DNA from: Thalassotalea nanhaiensis | Lineage (GTDB): Bacteria > Pseudomonadota > Gammaproteobacteria > Enterobacterales > Alteromonadaceae | Length of the DNA stretch: 64,000 bases | Assembly: GCF_031583575.1 (NCBI RefSeq) | Contig: NZ_CP134146.1 | Coordinates: 1,550,001-1,614,000, forward strand | Direction: 5' to 3' | Shown here: one piece after another, positions 1 to 9,861 of the stretch | How the letters are laid out: every line of letters begins with the position of its first letter | Position numbering within the stretch: the stretch's first letter is position 1 | Translations under genes and position numbers: made by a program | The notes under the pieces: generated by a model | What the model saw: only the letters and a program-made list of their open reading frames with translations | What the model was told of the DNA's origin: nothing | Databases searched by the model: none

Positions 1-448
1 TGGTGTAATCGCGCAAATACCAAACTTCAATAAACTGCTGAAAAAGAGCAATATTGAATTTGAACAATTAACCGCAGGGGAATACAAACGTACTTTAACT
101 ATGTTTGGTGAAAATACCGATAAAGGCCGCGAAAAGTTTGTTGAAGAACTTGAAGAAACGCATTTATTGTTTAAAGAATTTGTGAGTGAGCACCGTCCGT
201 CATTAGATATTGCTAAAGTGGCTACTGGCGAGCACTGGTTTGGCCTTAAAGCTAAAGAACTTGGCTTGGTTGATGATATTCAAACCAGTGATGATTATTT
301 ATTACAAGCGTCAAAAGAACGCAAAGTAATTGCTATTAAATACGAAGTGAAAAAAGGTCTCGCTGAAAAATTTGGTAAAGCAGCATCAGTTTCTGTTGAA
401 AATGTTGTAAATAAATTATGGCAAAATAATCGAATTTTCCCAAGCTAA
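1..448 (+). CDS. sohB: Inner-membrane peptidase SohB, C-terminal part
   Basis: The reading frame is open from base 2 to the stop at 448, giving about 148 residues; the gene starts upstream of the window. The text (PNFNKLLKK, EQLTAGEYKRTLTMFG, KVATGEHWFG, LGLVDDI) matches the C-terminal half of SohB, an S49 (signal peptide peptidase A-like) serine protease of the inner membrane of about 350 residues. The N-terminal membrane segment and the catalytic serine/lysine regions lie outside or at the edge of what is visible. The first internal ATG (101) is not the gene start. tpm follows after 31 bases on the same strand and may be cotranscribed. Confidence 0.9.
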   Translation, partial: GVIAQIPNFNKLLKKSNIEFEQLTAGEYKRTLTMFGENTDKGREKFVEELEETHLLFKEFVSEHRPSLDIAKVATGEHWFGLKAKELGLVDDIQTSDDYLLQASKERKVIAIKYEVKKGLAEKFGKAASVSVENVVNKLWQNNRIFPS

Positions 449-479
449 CTAAACAGAGTAATAGAATTACAGGTTTAAT

Positions 480-1127
480 ATGAAACAACAATTTTGGCAC
501 GACTGTTGGGATAACACCCATATCGGTTTTCACCAAGATGAATTGCAACCGTTACTGGTTGAATATTTTCCTGATTTACTTGAACCGCAAGACAGTAGAA
601 TCTTTGTTCCGTTATGCGGTAAAACCTCAGACTTATTATTCTTTGCTGATCGCTTTAAAGTGATTGGCAATGAATTAAGTGCTGTCGCCTGTCGAGATTT
701 CTTTTTAGAAAACCAACTTACCCCGCAAGTCAAAGAAAGCTTAAGTTTCAATATTTACCAGCAGGGTAATATAGAACTTTATCAGGGCGACTTTTTTGCC
801 CTCAATAGCAAACAGTTTCAACCGTTTGATTGGATTTACGACCGTGCTGCATTAATTGCATTTCCAGAGGAAATGAGAGTTGCCTATGTGCAACATATTA
901 ACCGCTTTATCAGTGCACAGACCCGAGTGTTTTTATTAACTCTGGAGTTTCCTAAAGATGAAATTCAAGGCCCACCTTTTTCTGTTGATGAAGACGAAGT
1001 CATGCGGTTATTCAACGGTTGTAAGATAACCAAGGTAACTGAAAGGGATTTAACCGGACAAAAGTTTGCTCGAAGAAAACTAGCCGTTAGCTCGTTAACT
1101 GAGAAACTTTATATTATCTCAAAGTAA
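480..1127 (+). CDS. tpm: Thiopurine S-methyltransferase (TPMT family)
   Basis: 215 residues, the usual size for bacterial TPMT (about 218). The start MKQQFWHDCW...IGFHQ is the family's N-terminal signature; FVPLCGKT (residues 42-49) is the S-adenosylmethionine-binding loop and DWIYDRAALIAFP a later conserved block. Family members transfer a methyl group from SAM to sulfur of thiopurines, and in marine bacteria also act on selenium or tellurium compounds; the native substrate here is unknown. It lies 31 bases after sohB and is followed by a strong bidirectional terminator. Confidence 0.92.
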   Translation: MKQQFWHDCWDNTHIGFHQDELQPLLVEYFPDLLEPQDSRIFVPLCGKTSDLLFFADRFKVIGNELSAVACRDFFLENQLTPQVKESLSFNIYQQGNIELYQGDFFALNSKQFQPFDWIYDRAALIAFPEEMRVAYVQHINRFISAQTRVFLLTLEFPKDEIQGPPFSVDEDEVMRLFNGCKITKVTERDLTGQKFARRKLAVSSLTEKLYIISK

Positions 1128-1204
1128 TTATTTTTGAAAAAATTAAAGTATTTAATCTTGGTAATTCGAAATGAAATGTATTTGTGATTTGTTCCATAAA
1201 AAAA

Positions 1205-1227
1205 GGCGCTTTGAAAGCGCCTTTTTT
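1205..1227. terminator. Bidirectional rho-independent terminator between tpm and the symporter gene
   Basis: GGCGCTT/AAGCGCC stem with a very short loop, preceded by an A-run and followed by six T, between two convergent genes. It can serve both strands. Confidence 0.85.
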
Positions 1228-1245
1228 ATATGTTTAATACAAGTA

Positions 1246-2592
1246 TTAATCGAGCTTTTGATCTTTTAAATGATGGAAGTCAATACGGTCACGACTAGTG
1301 TCATCTTTAGAGTTAAAGACTTCTTCATCGAACTGGCCTTCTGACTTACCAACAACAACTGTAACCATTGAGTCACCAGTTATATTTACCGCAGTGCGCA
1401 CCATATCTAATAAACGGTCAACACCGATGATCAAACCGATACCTTCTACTGGTAGGCCAACCTGAGCCAATACCATAGCAAGCATAATCAAACCAACCCC
1501 AGGAACACCAGCAGTACCAACTGATGCAAGAGTCGCGGTTACGATAACCATTAGGAAATCACTTACGCTTAAGTCAATGTTAAATACTTGCGCGATAAAT
1601 ACTGTGGCCACACCTTGCATGATTGCGGTGCCATCCATATTAATAGTTGCGCCAAGTGGCACTGTAAATGAAGCAATAGAGTTATCTACACCTAATTTTT
1701 TAGTTGCGGTATTCATTGTTGAAGGGATCGTTGCGTTACTACTTGCCGTGCTAAAAGCGAATAGGGCAGTTGTGCGCATTTTCTTCAAAAAGATAATTGG
1801 GTTTAAGCCGGTAAACGCTTTTAGTAATACCGGATAAGTGATTAATGCATGAATCAACAATACAAATAACACTAATAAGAAATAAGCCAGTAAGTTTATA
1901 ATTGTGCTCATCTCTATTTCAGCAAATAGAGTGGTCATTAAACAGAACACGCCGTAAGGTGCAAGGTTCATTAGAATGACAACCAAACGCATGATCACTT
2001 CATTGAAGTCTTCAAAAAGTTTTGCAACTCGTTCGCCAGCAGGGCCTGCAAGTGCCACGGCTAAACCAAACAATAGAGCAAATACGATAATTTGTAACAT
2101 GTTACCTTGTACAAATGCATCGAATGGGTTGCTTGGAAACATATCAATAATAACTTGTGCTAACGATGGTGCTTCTTTTGCGCCATAAGTTACATCGGCT
2201 GTCATGTTTACACCTTCACCAGGTGCAACAATTAATGCCGCTATAATAGCGATTGAAATCGCAATCGCTGTGGTAACAAGGTATAAACCTACTGCTCTAC
2301 CGCCAATTCGACCAAGTTTGGATGTATCGTTTAGAGAGCAAGTACCACAAATAAGTGATACAAAAACTAAAGGCACTACTAACATTTGTAAGCTTGATAC
2401 AAATATCTTTCCACCTATTTCAAATATGCCGTCGACAAAAAATCCACGTACTGAAAAGTCAAAAAGATAAAGTGGGATCAGAAGATCGCCATCTTTAGGT
2501 AACATTGCTTGAAATATACCGCCCAGAATAATACCGGCAATCATGCCTATCACTATTCGGCGAGTTAAACTATTCGCACTTTCTTTATTCAT
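1246..2592 (-). CDS. Dicarboxylate/amino acid:cation symporter (DAACS, SLC1-type)
   Basis: 448 residues with many hydrophobic spans. The serine-rich reentrant loop STASSNATIP (281-290) and the sodium/substrate motif NMDGT (318-322), both diagnostic of the GltPh/GltP/DctA fold, are present. Members import glutamate, aspartate, serine or C4-dicarboxylates with Na+ or H+ across the inner membrane; the substrate cannot be set from sequence alone. A charged C-terminal tail (about residues 415-448) follows the last membrane span. Transcribed alone; it converges on tpm and diverges from the lipoprotein gene. Confidence 0.92.
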   Translation of the reverse strand: MNKESANSLTRRIVIGMIAGIILGGIFQAMLPKDGDLLIPLYLFDFSVRGFFVDGIFEIGGKIFVSSLQMLVVPLVFVSLICGTCSLNDTSKLGRIGGRAVGLYLVTTAIAISIAIIAALIVAPGEGVNMTADVTYGAKEAPSLAQVIIDMFPSNPFDAFVQGNMLQIIVFALLFGLAVALAGPAGERVAKLFEDFNEVIMRLVVILMNLAPYGVFCLMTTLFAEIEMSTIINLLAYFLLVLFVLLIHALITYPVLLKAFTGLNPIIFLKKMRTTALFAFSTASSNATIPSTMNTATKKLGVDNSIASFTVPLGATINMDGTAIMQGVATVFIAQVFNIDLSVSDFLMVIVTATLASVGTAGVPGVGLIMLAMVLAQVGLPVEGIGLIIGVDRLLDMVRTAVNITGDSMVTVVVGKSEGQFDEEVFNSKDDTSRDRIDFHHLKDQKLD

Positions 2593-2827
2593 ATTGCCTA
2601 CTTAATTTAGTCATGGTTATTTTACTATTATTAATTCTACAAGCTTTTCGCTAATAGTGTTAATGGTATGTTGATGAATTTATTAAAATTATAGCCTACT
2701 TTCATTGTTATCTATTTTATTAAAGCTCGGCAATAAATTTTTTGTAGTAAAGGGTAACTATTTTGTCACCAATCAGTTAAGATGAAAAATAACGAAAAAT
2801 AAAAATAAATCAGGGAGAGAGCTTTTT

Positions 2828-5236
2828 ATGAAGCAGCTTCGAAATTTTTTCTACTTATTATCATTAATTTTAATAGTAGGTTGTGATGGTGATTCTTTTA
2901 GCGGTAAAGATGATGACACTACACCACCAGATACAGTCGTTGAAACTACAATAGAGTTATCTATTGATAATCAAAGTATTGATATCGATAACCCAGCGAC
3001 TATTTCAGCTACTGTAAAAACAGATGGCTCTCCCGTTTCAGGTGTTGTCGTCGCCTTCTCATCTGATCTTGGATTGTTTGATGTCCCTTCAAGCTCAGCT
3101 CTTACAAATTCTGATGGTGTTGCCATAATTGGTTTAACCGCAGGTCCTACCGCAGGAGCAGGAACGGTTACCGGTACTGTTTCAGTTGACGGCTCTGATT
3201 ATTCTGGAACTGTGGGTTTTGAAACAAGTGGTGAGCAAGACACTATGATCACCTTAAGTTTGAAGTTAGTTGCTCCGGGCACAACTGATGAACTTGATGT
3301 GATAAACGCCACAACACCAGGTCAAATTATTGCAACAGTCAATGGCATAGACTCACCTGTGATTGTCACATTTACTACTGATATTGGTGAGTTACCAATT
3401 CCAACAGCAATTACCAACGATGAACATAATGCCATAGCAAATATCTATGCTGGTAATGAGCTTGGAGCCGGCACTGTAAAAGCTACTCTCAGCTCTGGTG
3501 AAACGGGTGAGGTTCTTATCGTTGTTGGCGCTACTGATATATTAATGGGGATCACAGAAGATTCTTCATTTACTGAAGGAAAAGCCGGGTTAACCCTTTC
3601 CGAAATAACCGCAGGTGCAACTTCTGTTGTTTATGTTGAAATTGTTGATGCTGATGGTCTTCCTTACACTCAGCCGGTAGATGTAGAGTTTTCATCTGTA
3701 TGTAGTAATGCGGGCTTTGCAGCATTAAGTAGTCCAGTGACTTCGTCTAATGGAATTGCAAGCAGCACTTATTTAGCTCAAGGGTGTAGTGGTGATGATC
3801 CAATTACGGTTTCAGCCAACGCTGGTGGCATTAATTTAAATGCCAGTACTACTTTATCTGTTCTACCTGCATCGTCTGGAAGTATTCAATTTGTTAGTGC
3901 GACTCCTGAAAATATTTCTTTAAAAGGGGTGGGCGGACAAGAAAGTTCAACTGTTGTGTTCAAGGTACTCGATACTAATGGTAATCCGGTACCTAATATA
4001 GATGTTGCATTTGCATTAAATACAGAGGTTGGCGGCATCACGATGACTCCTGAAGTTGCGACAACTGATGCGTTTGGTCTTGCTCAAACGGTAGTTAATT
4101 CTGGGACAGTTGCAACGACTGTTAGGGTTACTGCTGGGGTATTAATTGATGGGCAACCGGAAATATATTCACAATCTAGTTTACTTGTTATATCGACAGG
4201 TATTCCAGACCAAGATAGCTTTAGTTTATCTGCCGACATTTTAAACCCAGAAGGTTGGGATGTAGATGGCAATACGGTTAATGTAACCGCCCGCTTGGCT
4301 GATGCATTCAACAACCCTGTACCAGATGGTACTGCGATAGCGTTTACCACTGAAGGTGGTTCGATCGAACCTTATTGTCAAACAATAGGTGGTGCTTGTT
4401 CTGTGCAATGGACTAGTCAACAACCTAGACCTGAAGGCATTCTCTTAGGTGACAACGATCCGACCATAGTTAACGAACTTGGCCAAAAATATGGTGGTCG
4501 AGCGACTATATTAGCTATTGCAATCGGTGAAGAGTCTTTCCCAGATCTTAATGGTAATGGTCGATTTGATACGTCAGAGTTTGCCGCTTTTGGTGGTAAT
4601 GATGTAAGTGGGCGTCCTTATGATTTGGAAGAAGCATTTGTTGATCATAACGAAGATAGAATATATAACCCACAAGATGATACCGGTGAAGTCGGTGGTG
4701 AAAACGAAGTGTTTGCCGACTTTAACAATAATGGTATACATGATGCCCCGGACGGTGTTTATAACGGCAGTTTATGTGCTGAAGATAATACTAACTGTTC
4801 AGCAACAAAGTCAGTCAATGTACGCGGCGAATTAGTATTGGTAATGTCTGGTAGTAGTGCAAATTTTGTTCGACAAAGTACATTTGATGCTTCAGAAGAT
4901 GATTTGTTAAATATAGATGATGACGATGTTGTGAATATTACCGGTGAAAATACCGGTGGCGCTAGTGTGATCATAGCTGATTTACACAACCAACCTATGC
5001 CTGCTGGTACCGTAATTGAGTTTACTGCTACAGCTGGTTCAATTGTAGGTCCGGATACATTTACTTGGCCTAACGATAACCATAATGGTGGTTTATCATT
5101 TGGAGTAAGTATTGAAGGTGAAGATGAGCCAAAATCGGGTACGTTAATTATATCAGTAACAACTCCTGCTGGAGTTAATACAACATACTCAGGTATTTCA
5201 ATTGTAATAGGTGCGGCTACGCCACCAGCGCCTTAA
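2828..5236 (+). CDS. Large lipoprotein with invasin-type Ig-like (Big-1) domains and calcium-loop motifs
   Basis: 802 residues. The start is set by a GGGAGAG ribosome site 7-8 bases upstream and by a clear lipoprotein signal: hydrophobic MKQLRNFFYLLSLILIVGC with lipobox IVGC (Cys19). The body is serial beta-rich domains with the invasin/intimin Big-1 pattern (repeats of ATVxxxGxPVxGVxVxF and xTxxxGxA) at roughly 40-140, 145-235, 245-345, 350-455, 460-540 and 690-795. Between the last domains is an aspartate-rich segment with EF-hand/dockerin-like loops starting near D573 (DLNGNGRFDTSEF), D606 and D631 (DFNNNGIHDAPDG). Probably exposed on the outer membrane; partner unknown. Monocistronic with its own terminator. 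Confidence 0.85.
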   Translation: MKQLRNFFYLLSLILIVGCDGDSFSGKDDDTTPPDTVVETTIELSIDNQSIDIDNPATISATVKTDGSPVSGVVVAFSSDLGLFDVPSSSALTNSDGVAIIGLTAGPTAGAGTVTGTVSVDGSDYSGTVGFETSGEQDTMITLSLKLVAPGTTDELDVINATTPGQIIATVNGIDSPVIVTFTTDIGELPIPTAITNDEHNAIANIYAGNELGAGTVKATLSSGETGEVLIVVGATDILMGITEDSSFTEGKAGLTLSEITAGATSVVYVEIVDADGLPYTQPVDVEFSSVCSNAGFAALSSPVTSSNGIASSTYLAQGCSGDDPITVSANAGGINLNASTTLSVLPASSGSIQFVSATPENISLKGVGGQESSTVVFKVLDTNGNPVPNIDVAFALNTEVGGITMTPEVATTDAFGLAQTVVNSGTVATTVRVTAGVLIDGQPEIYSQSSLLVISTGIPDQDSFSLSADILNPEGWDVDGNTVNVTARLADAFNNPVPDGTAIAFTTEGGSIEPYCQTIGGACSVQWTSQQPRPEGILLGDNDPTIVNELGQKYGGRATILAIAIGEESFPDLNGNGRFDTSEFAAFGGNDVSGRPYDLEEAFVDHNEDRIYNPQDDTGEVGGENEVFADFNNNGIHDAPDGVYNGSLCAEDNTNCSATKSVNVRGELVLVMSGSSANFVRQSTFDASEDDLLNIDDDDVVNITGENTGGASVIIADLHNQPMPAGTVIEFTATAGSIVGPDTFTWPNDNHNGGLSFGVSIEGEDEPKSGTLIISVTTPAGVNTTYSGISIVIGAATPPAP

Positions 5237-5253
5237 ATCTAAATATTTATAAA

Positions 5254-5276
5254 AGCCTCGCAAGAGGCTTTTTTTA
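5254..5276 (+). terminator. Terminator of the lipoprotein gene
   Basis: Stem AGCCTC/GAGGCT with loop GCAA, then seven T. Confidence 0.88.
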
Positions 5277-5590
5277 TGGGTAAAAATAATAAACACTAAA
5301 AATTGTTCATTATTTAATCGAAAAGTGAAAATAGTTAATAAAATTGAATATTTTTCTTTATGTTTTAATTTAAATTTTATTATGATGGCGCCTTTAATAT
5401 TGGTAATTTTAATTAATCATCTTCATTTGTTTCAGCAAAATTAAAAAAATAATTGCTTGTCAGTGGTAAAATTTACATATATACCTAATAGCAATTAACA
5501 AATTTTTTTGAGTTATGAACTAAATTTAACTCAACACAACATTATTTCGGATTGAATAATCAAGGCCTGAATACAGGAAAGTAAACGTTT
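5277..5590. other. AT-rich intergenic region upstream of topA
   Basis: About 310 bases, very AT-rich, with no credible ORF, no stable hairpin and no repeat shared with the rest of the window. It must contain the topA promoter, but I could not pick one hexamer pair over others. Confidence 0.5.
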
Positions 5591-8287
5591 ATGGCAAAAT
5601 CTCTGGTAATTGTCGAGTCACCTGCAAAGGCTAAGACGATTAACAAATATCTCGGCAAAGACTTCATTGTTAAATCAAGTGTTGGTCATGTGCGAGATTT
5701 ACCGACAAGTGGTACCGGTAAAAAAGCAGCAACTAAATCTCCAGCTGAAGTTCGGGCGATGACGCCTGCAGCAAAAGCTAAATATAAAGCGAAACGTGAA
5801 AAGGTCGCTTTGTATAACCGCATGGGCATTAATCCTGAAAAAAATTGGGAAGCTACATATGCGGTCTTGCCAGGCAAAGAAAAAGTCGTTGATGAATTAA
5901 AGAAATTAGCAGATAAGGCTGAGATGGTCTATCTCGCAACCGATTTGGATCGCGAGGGAGAGGCGATTGCTTGGCATTTGAAAGAAATAATTGGCGGTGA
6001 AGATGAACGTTTTCGTCGTGTAGTATTCAATGAAATAACACAAAGTGCGATTCAGGAGGCCTTTAACCAGCCTAGTGAGTTAAATATGAATGGCGTGAAC
6101 GCCCAACAGGCGCGTCGCTTTTTAGACCGCGTAGTGGGCTTTATGGTGAGCCCTTTACTTTGGAAAAAGGTAGCCCGTGGTTTATCTGCCGGTCGAGTAC
6201 AGTCTGTTGCTGTTAAGCTTGTAGTTGAACGCGAGCGTGAAATTAAAGCGTTTGTTCCTGAAGAGTTTTGGGAAATTGAAGCTGATACCGTTACTAATTC
6301 TGATGTTGACTTAAAGCTGGACGTTGCCCGTCAAAATGGTAAAGCGTTTAAGCCTACCAATGAAACACAAGCAATGTCTGCCGTGGCAACGTTACAAGCT
6401 GCTGAGTTTAAAGTCAGTAAGCGTGAAGATAAGCCGTCTAAAAGTACGCCTTCTGCGCCATTTATCACCTCAACGCTGCAACAATCTGCAAGTACTCGTT
6501 TAGGTTTTGGTGTTAAACGGACTATGGGATTAGCTCAACGTTTATATGAAGCCGGGCATATTACCTATATGCGTACAGACTCAACCAACTTGAGTAAAGA
6601 AGCAGTTGCTAATTGTCGCGATTACATTAGTAAAAACTTTGGTGATAATTATTTACCAGAGCAGGCCAAAGTGTACGGCGCAAAAGCGAATGCACAAGAG
6701 GCTCATGAAGCCATCCGTCCTTCGGATGTGACAAAAGAAGCTGCGTTTCTTGACGGCATGGAACAAGATGCTCGTAAGTTATATGACTTGATTTGGCGTC
6801 AGTTTGTTGCGTGTCAAATGACCGCGGCACGTTACGACCTAACAACTTTAACGGTTACAGCCGCTGAGTTTGATTTAAGAGCGAAAGGCCGTGTGATGCG
6901 CTTTGATGGTTGGACTAAAGTTCATTCAAGAAGTGCCGGTAAGTCTGGTAGCGAAAATGATACTCATTTGCCTGATATTGCCGTAGGTGAATTGGTAAGC
7001 TTGAAGCACCTAGAGCCAAGCCAACATTTTACTAAACCAATCGCTCGCTTTGGCGAGGCATCGTTGGTTAAAGAACTGGAAAAACGTAGTATAGGCCGAC
7101 CTTCTACCTACGCATCAATTATTTCAACCATTCAAGATCGTGGTTATGTACGTCTTGATTCTAAGCGTTTCTACGCTGAAAAAATGGGTGAAATAGTAAC
7201 GGATAGTTTATCAGGTAGTTTCAAAAAATTAATGAACTACGATTTCACTGCAAACATGGAAATGCGTTTAGATGAAATTGCTGATGACAAAGCATTTTGG
7301 AAAGACGTATTAACTGAATTTTACACTGAGTTTACCGGTCAATTGGCTTTAGCTGATAAAGATATGGAAGAAGGCGGTATGCAGCAGAATTTACCTGTTG
7401 TTACTGATATTGATTGTCCTACTTGTGGCCGTAAAATGGGAATTCGTACCGCTTCTACTGGTGTATTCCTTGGCTGTTCTGGTTACAGCTTACCACCGAA
7501 AGAGCGCTGTACTAAAACCATGAACCTTACTCCTGGTGAAGAAGCTGTTAGCGTTTTATCAGAAGATCAAGAAACAGAAGCATTAATGGCAATGCACCGT
7601 TGTGGCAAATGTGGCACAGCAATGGATAGCTACTTAATCGATGAAACACGAAAACTGCATGTGTGTGGTAACAATCCTGTTTGTGATGGTTATGAACTTG
7701 AAATAGGTGAGTTTAAAATTAAAGGCTACGACGGTCCAGTACTTGAATGTGATCGTTGTGAGTCGGACATGGAACTTAAAAACGGTCGTTTTGGTAAGTA
7801 TTTTGATTGTACCAATGAAGACTGTAAAAACACACGTAAGTTGTTAGCCAGCGGTGAAGCTGCTCCTCCTAAAGAAGATCCGGTAGACTTGCCTGAACTT
7901 AAATGTGAAAAATCTGAAGCATTCTTTAAATTAAGAGATGGCGCAGCAGGTATTTTCTTAGCAGCAAGTACGTTCCCTAAATCTAGAGAGACAAGAGCGC
8001 CGAAAGTTGCAGAGCTGCATCGTTTTAGAGATAGAATTTCTGAAAAGTTCTATTATTTAGCTGATGCACCTCAAAAAGATGCCGATGGTAACCTTTATGT
8101 TGTTCGTTACTCACGTAAAACCAAAGAGCAGTATGTGATGACTGAAGTTGAAGGTAAAGCAACCGGTTGGGTAGCTAAATACGTTGATAACAAATGGGTT
8201 GAAGAGCAGACTAAGAAGTCGGCTAAACCGAAAAAGGCTGCTAAAAAAGCACCAGCTAAAGCTAAAAAGGCCGCGACTAAGAAATAG
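5591..8287 (+). CDS. topA: DNA topoisomerase I
   Basis: 898 residues (E. coli TopA 865). Type IA enzyme that relaxes negative supercoils in the cytoplasm. The N-terminal Toprim domain opens with [14 protein letters not shown] and carries the acidic motif DLDREGE (118-124). The active-site tyrosine is Tyr326 in [10 protein letters not shown]. After about residue 595 come tetracysteine zinc ribbons ([28 protein letters not shown]...CTNEDC), then a lysine/alanine-rich tail ([19 protein letters not shown]) typical of the DNA- and RNA-polymerase-binding end. Its own terminator follows; cysB is downstream, as topA and cysB are neighbours in enterics. Confidence 0.98.
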   Translation: MAKSLVIVESPAKAKTINKYLGKDFIVKSSVGHVRDLPTSGTGKKAATKSPAEVRAMTPAAKAKYKAKREKVALYNRMGINPEKNWEATYAVLPGKEKVVDELKKLADKAEMVYLATDLDREGEAIAWHLKEIIGGEDERFRRVVFNEITQSAIQEAFNQPSELNMNGVNAQQARRFLDRVVGFMVSPLLWKKVARGLSAGRVQSVAVKLVVEREREIKAFVPEEFWEIEADTVTNSDVDLKLDVARQNGKAFKPTNETQAMSAVATLQAAEFKVSKREDKPSKSTPSAPFITSTLQQSASTRLGFGVKRTMGLAQRLYEAGHITYMRTDSTNLSKEAVANCRDYISKNFGDNYLPEQAKVYGAKANAQEAHEAIRPSDVTKEAAFLDGMEQDARKLYDLIWRQFVACQMTAARYDLTTLTVTAAEFDLRAKGRVMRFDGWTKVHSRSAGKSGSENDTHLPDIAVGELVSLKHLEPSQHFTKPIARFGEASLVKELEKRSIGRPSTYASIISTIQDRGYVRLDSKRFYAEKMGEIVTDSLSGSFKKLMNYDFTANMEMRLDEIADDKAFWKDVLTEFYTEFTGQLALADKDMEEGGMQQNLPVVTDIDCPTCGRKMGIRTASTGVFLGCSGYSLPPKERCTKTMNLTPGEEAVSVLSEDQETEALMAMHRCGKCGTAMDSYLIDETRKLHVCGNNPVCDGYELEIGEFKIKGYDGPVLECDRCESDMELKNGRFGKYFDCTNEDCKNTRKLLASGEAAPPKEDPVDLPELKCEKSEAFFKLRDGAAGIFLAASTFPKSRETRAPKVAELHRFRDRISEKFYYLADAPQKDADGNLYVVRYSRKTKEQYVMTEVEGKATGWVAKYVDNKWVEEQTKKSAKPKKAAKKAPAKAKKAATKK

Positions 8288-8320
8288 TCAAAGTTTTAAC
8301 GTTTAAAGTAAAATAATAAA

Positions 8321-8347
8321 AAGCCGCATTTATGCGGCTTTTTTTTT
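8321..8347 (+). terminator. topA terminator
   Basis: AAGCCGCAT/ATGCGGCTT, 9-bp stem with a two-base loop, then a run of T. The tandem repeat array starts four bases later. Confidence 0.9.
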
Positions 8348-8350
8348 ACA

Positions 8351-8580
8351 TCAGGGATGATGGAATGTCGACTTGCCATGGATGGTAATAAAGTCGACTC
8401 ATGTCAGGGATGATGGAATGTCGACTTGCCATGGATGGTAATAAAGTCGACTCATGTCAGGGATGATGGAATGTCGACTTGCCATGGATGGCGTTAAAGT
8501 CGACTCATGTCAGGGATGATGGAATGTCGACTTGCCATGGATGGCAATAAAGACGACTCATGTCAGGGGTAATGGAATGG
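8351..8580. repeat. 53-bp tandem repeat array, 4.3 units
   Basis: Four successive 53-bp units at 8351-8403, 8404-8456, 8457-8509 and 8510-8562, plus an 18-base partial unit. Units 1 and 2 are identical; unit 3 differs by GCGT for TAAT in the spacer; unit 4 has a changed right arm (AGACGAC). Each unit holds an inverted repeat GTCGACTT / AAGTCGAC with about 16 bases between, so each can form a hairpin. A full extra unit in opposite orientation lies at 55965-56017. The array sits between the topA terminator and the cysB promoter region. Confidence 0.95.
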
Positions 8581-8677
8581 CTTACAAGACAAAAAGGTAT
8601 AAAAAATAAATTTTTATAACAAAAAGTTAACTTTGGTATAGATTAAATTTAAATATTGATATATATTTTAATTCTAA

Positions 8678-9679
<1,002 letters not shown>

Positions 9680-9689
9680 GTTTAAAAAA

Positions 9690-9729
9690 CGAGAAACGAG
9701 AAACGAGAAACGAGAAACGAGAAACGAGA
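9690..9729. repeat. 7-bp microsatellite CGAGAAA, 5.7 copies
   Basis: Five perfect CGAGAAA units (9690-9724) plus CGAGA, starting ten bases after the cysB stop. Related purine-rich text (GCGAGAAACGATAA) and its pyrimidine complement recur at 31320-31505 inside the liu cluster. Confidence 0.9.
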
Positions 9730-9763
9730 CTCAATTCAGAGGATAGATTTTAAGTTTTGAATG

Positions 9764-9791
9764 AAAAAAAGCGCCAAGAGGCGCTTTTTTT
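9764..9791. terminator. Bidirectional terminator between cysB and sdaA
   Basis: A7-GCGCC / AAGA / GGCGC-T7: hairpin flanked by A and T runs, usable by both convergent genes. Confidence 0.88.
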
Positions 9792-9861
9792 CTAGAGGAA
9801 GAGAATTTTCAAAGACACTCAACGCTCTTCGTTTCTACTTTCTAGCCTCTCGTGTCTTTAA

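Noticed and set aside
8351-8580. CRISPR array
   Set aside because: Repeats are head-to-tail with no unique spacers of uniform length, and no cas genes are nearby; it is a simple tandem array.
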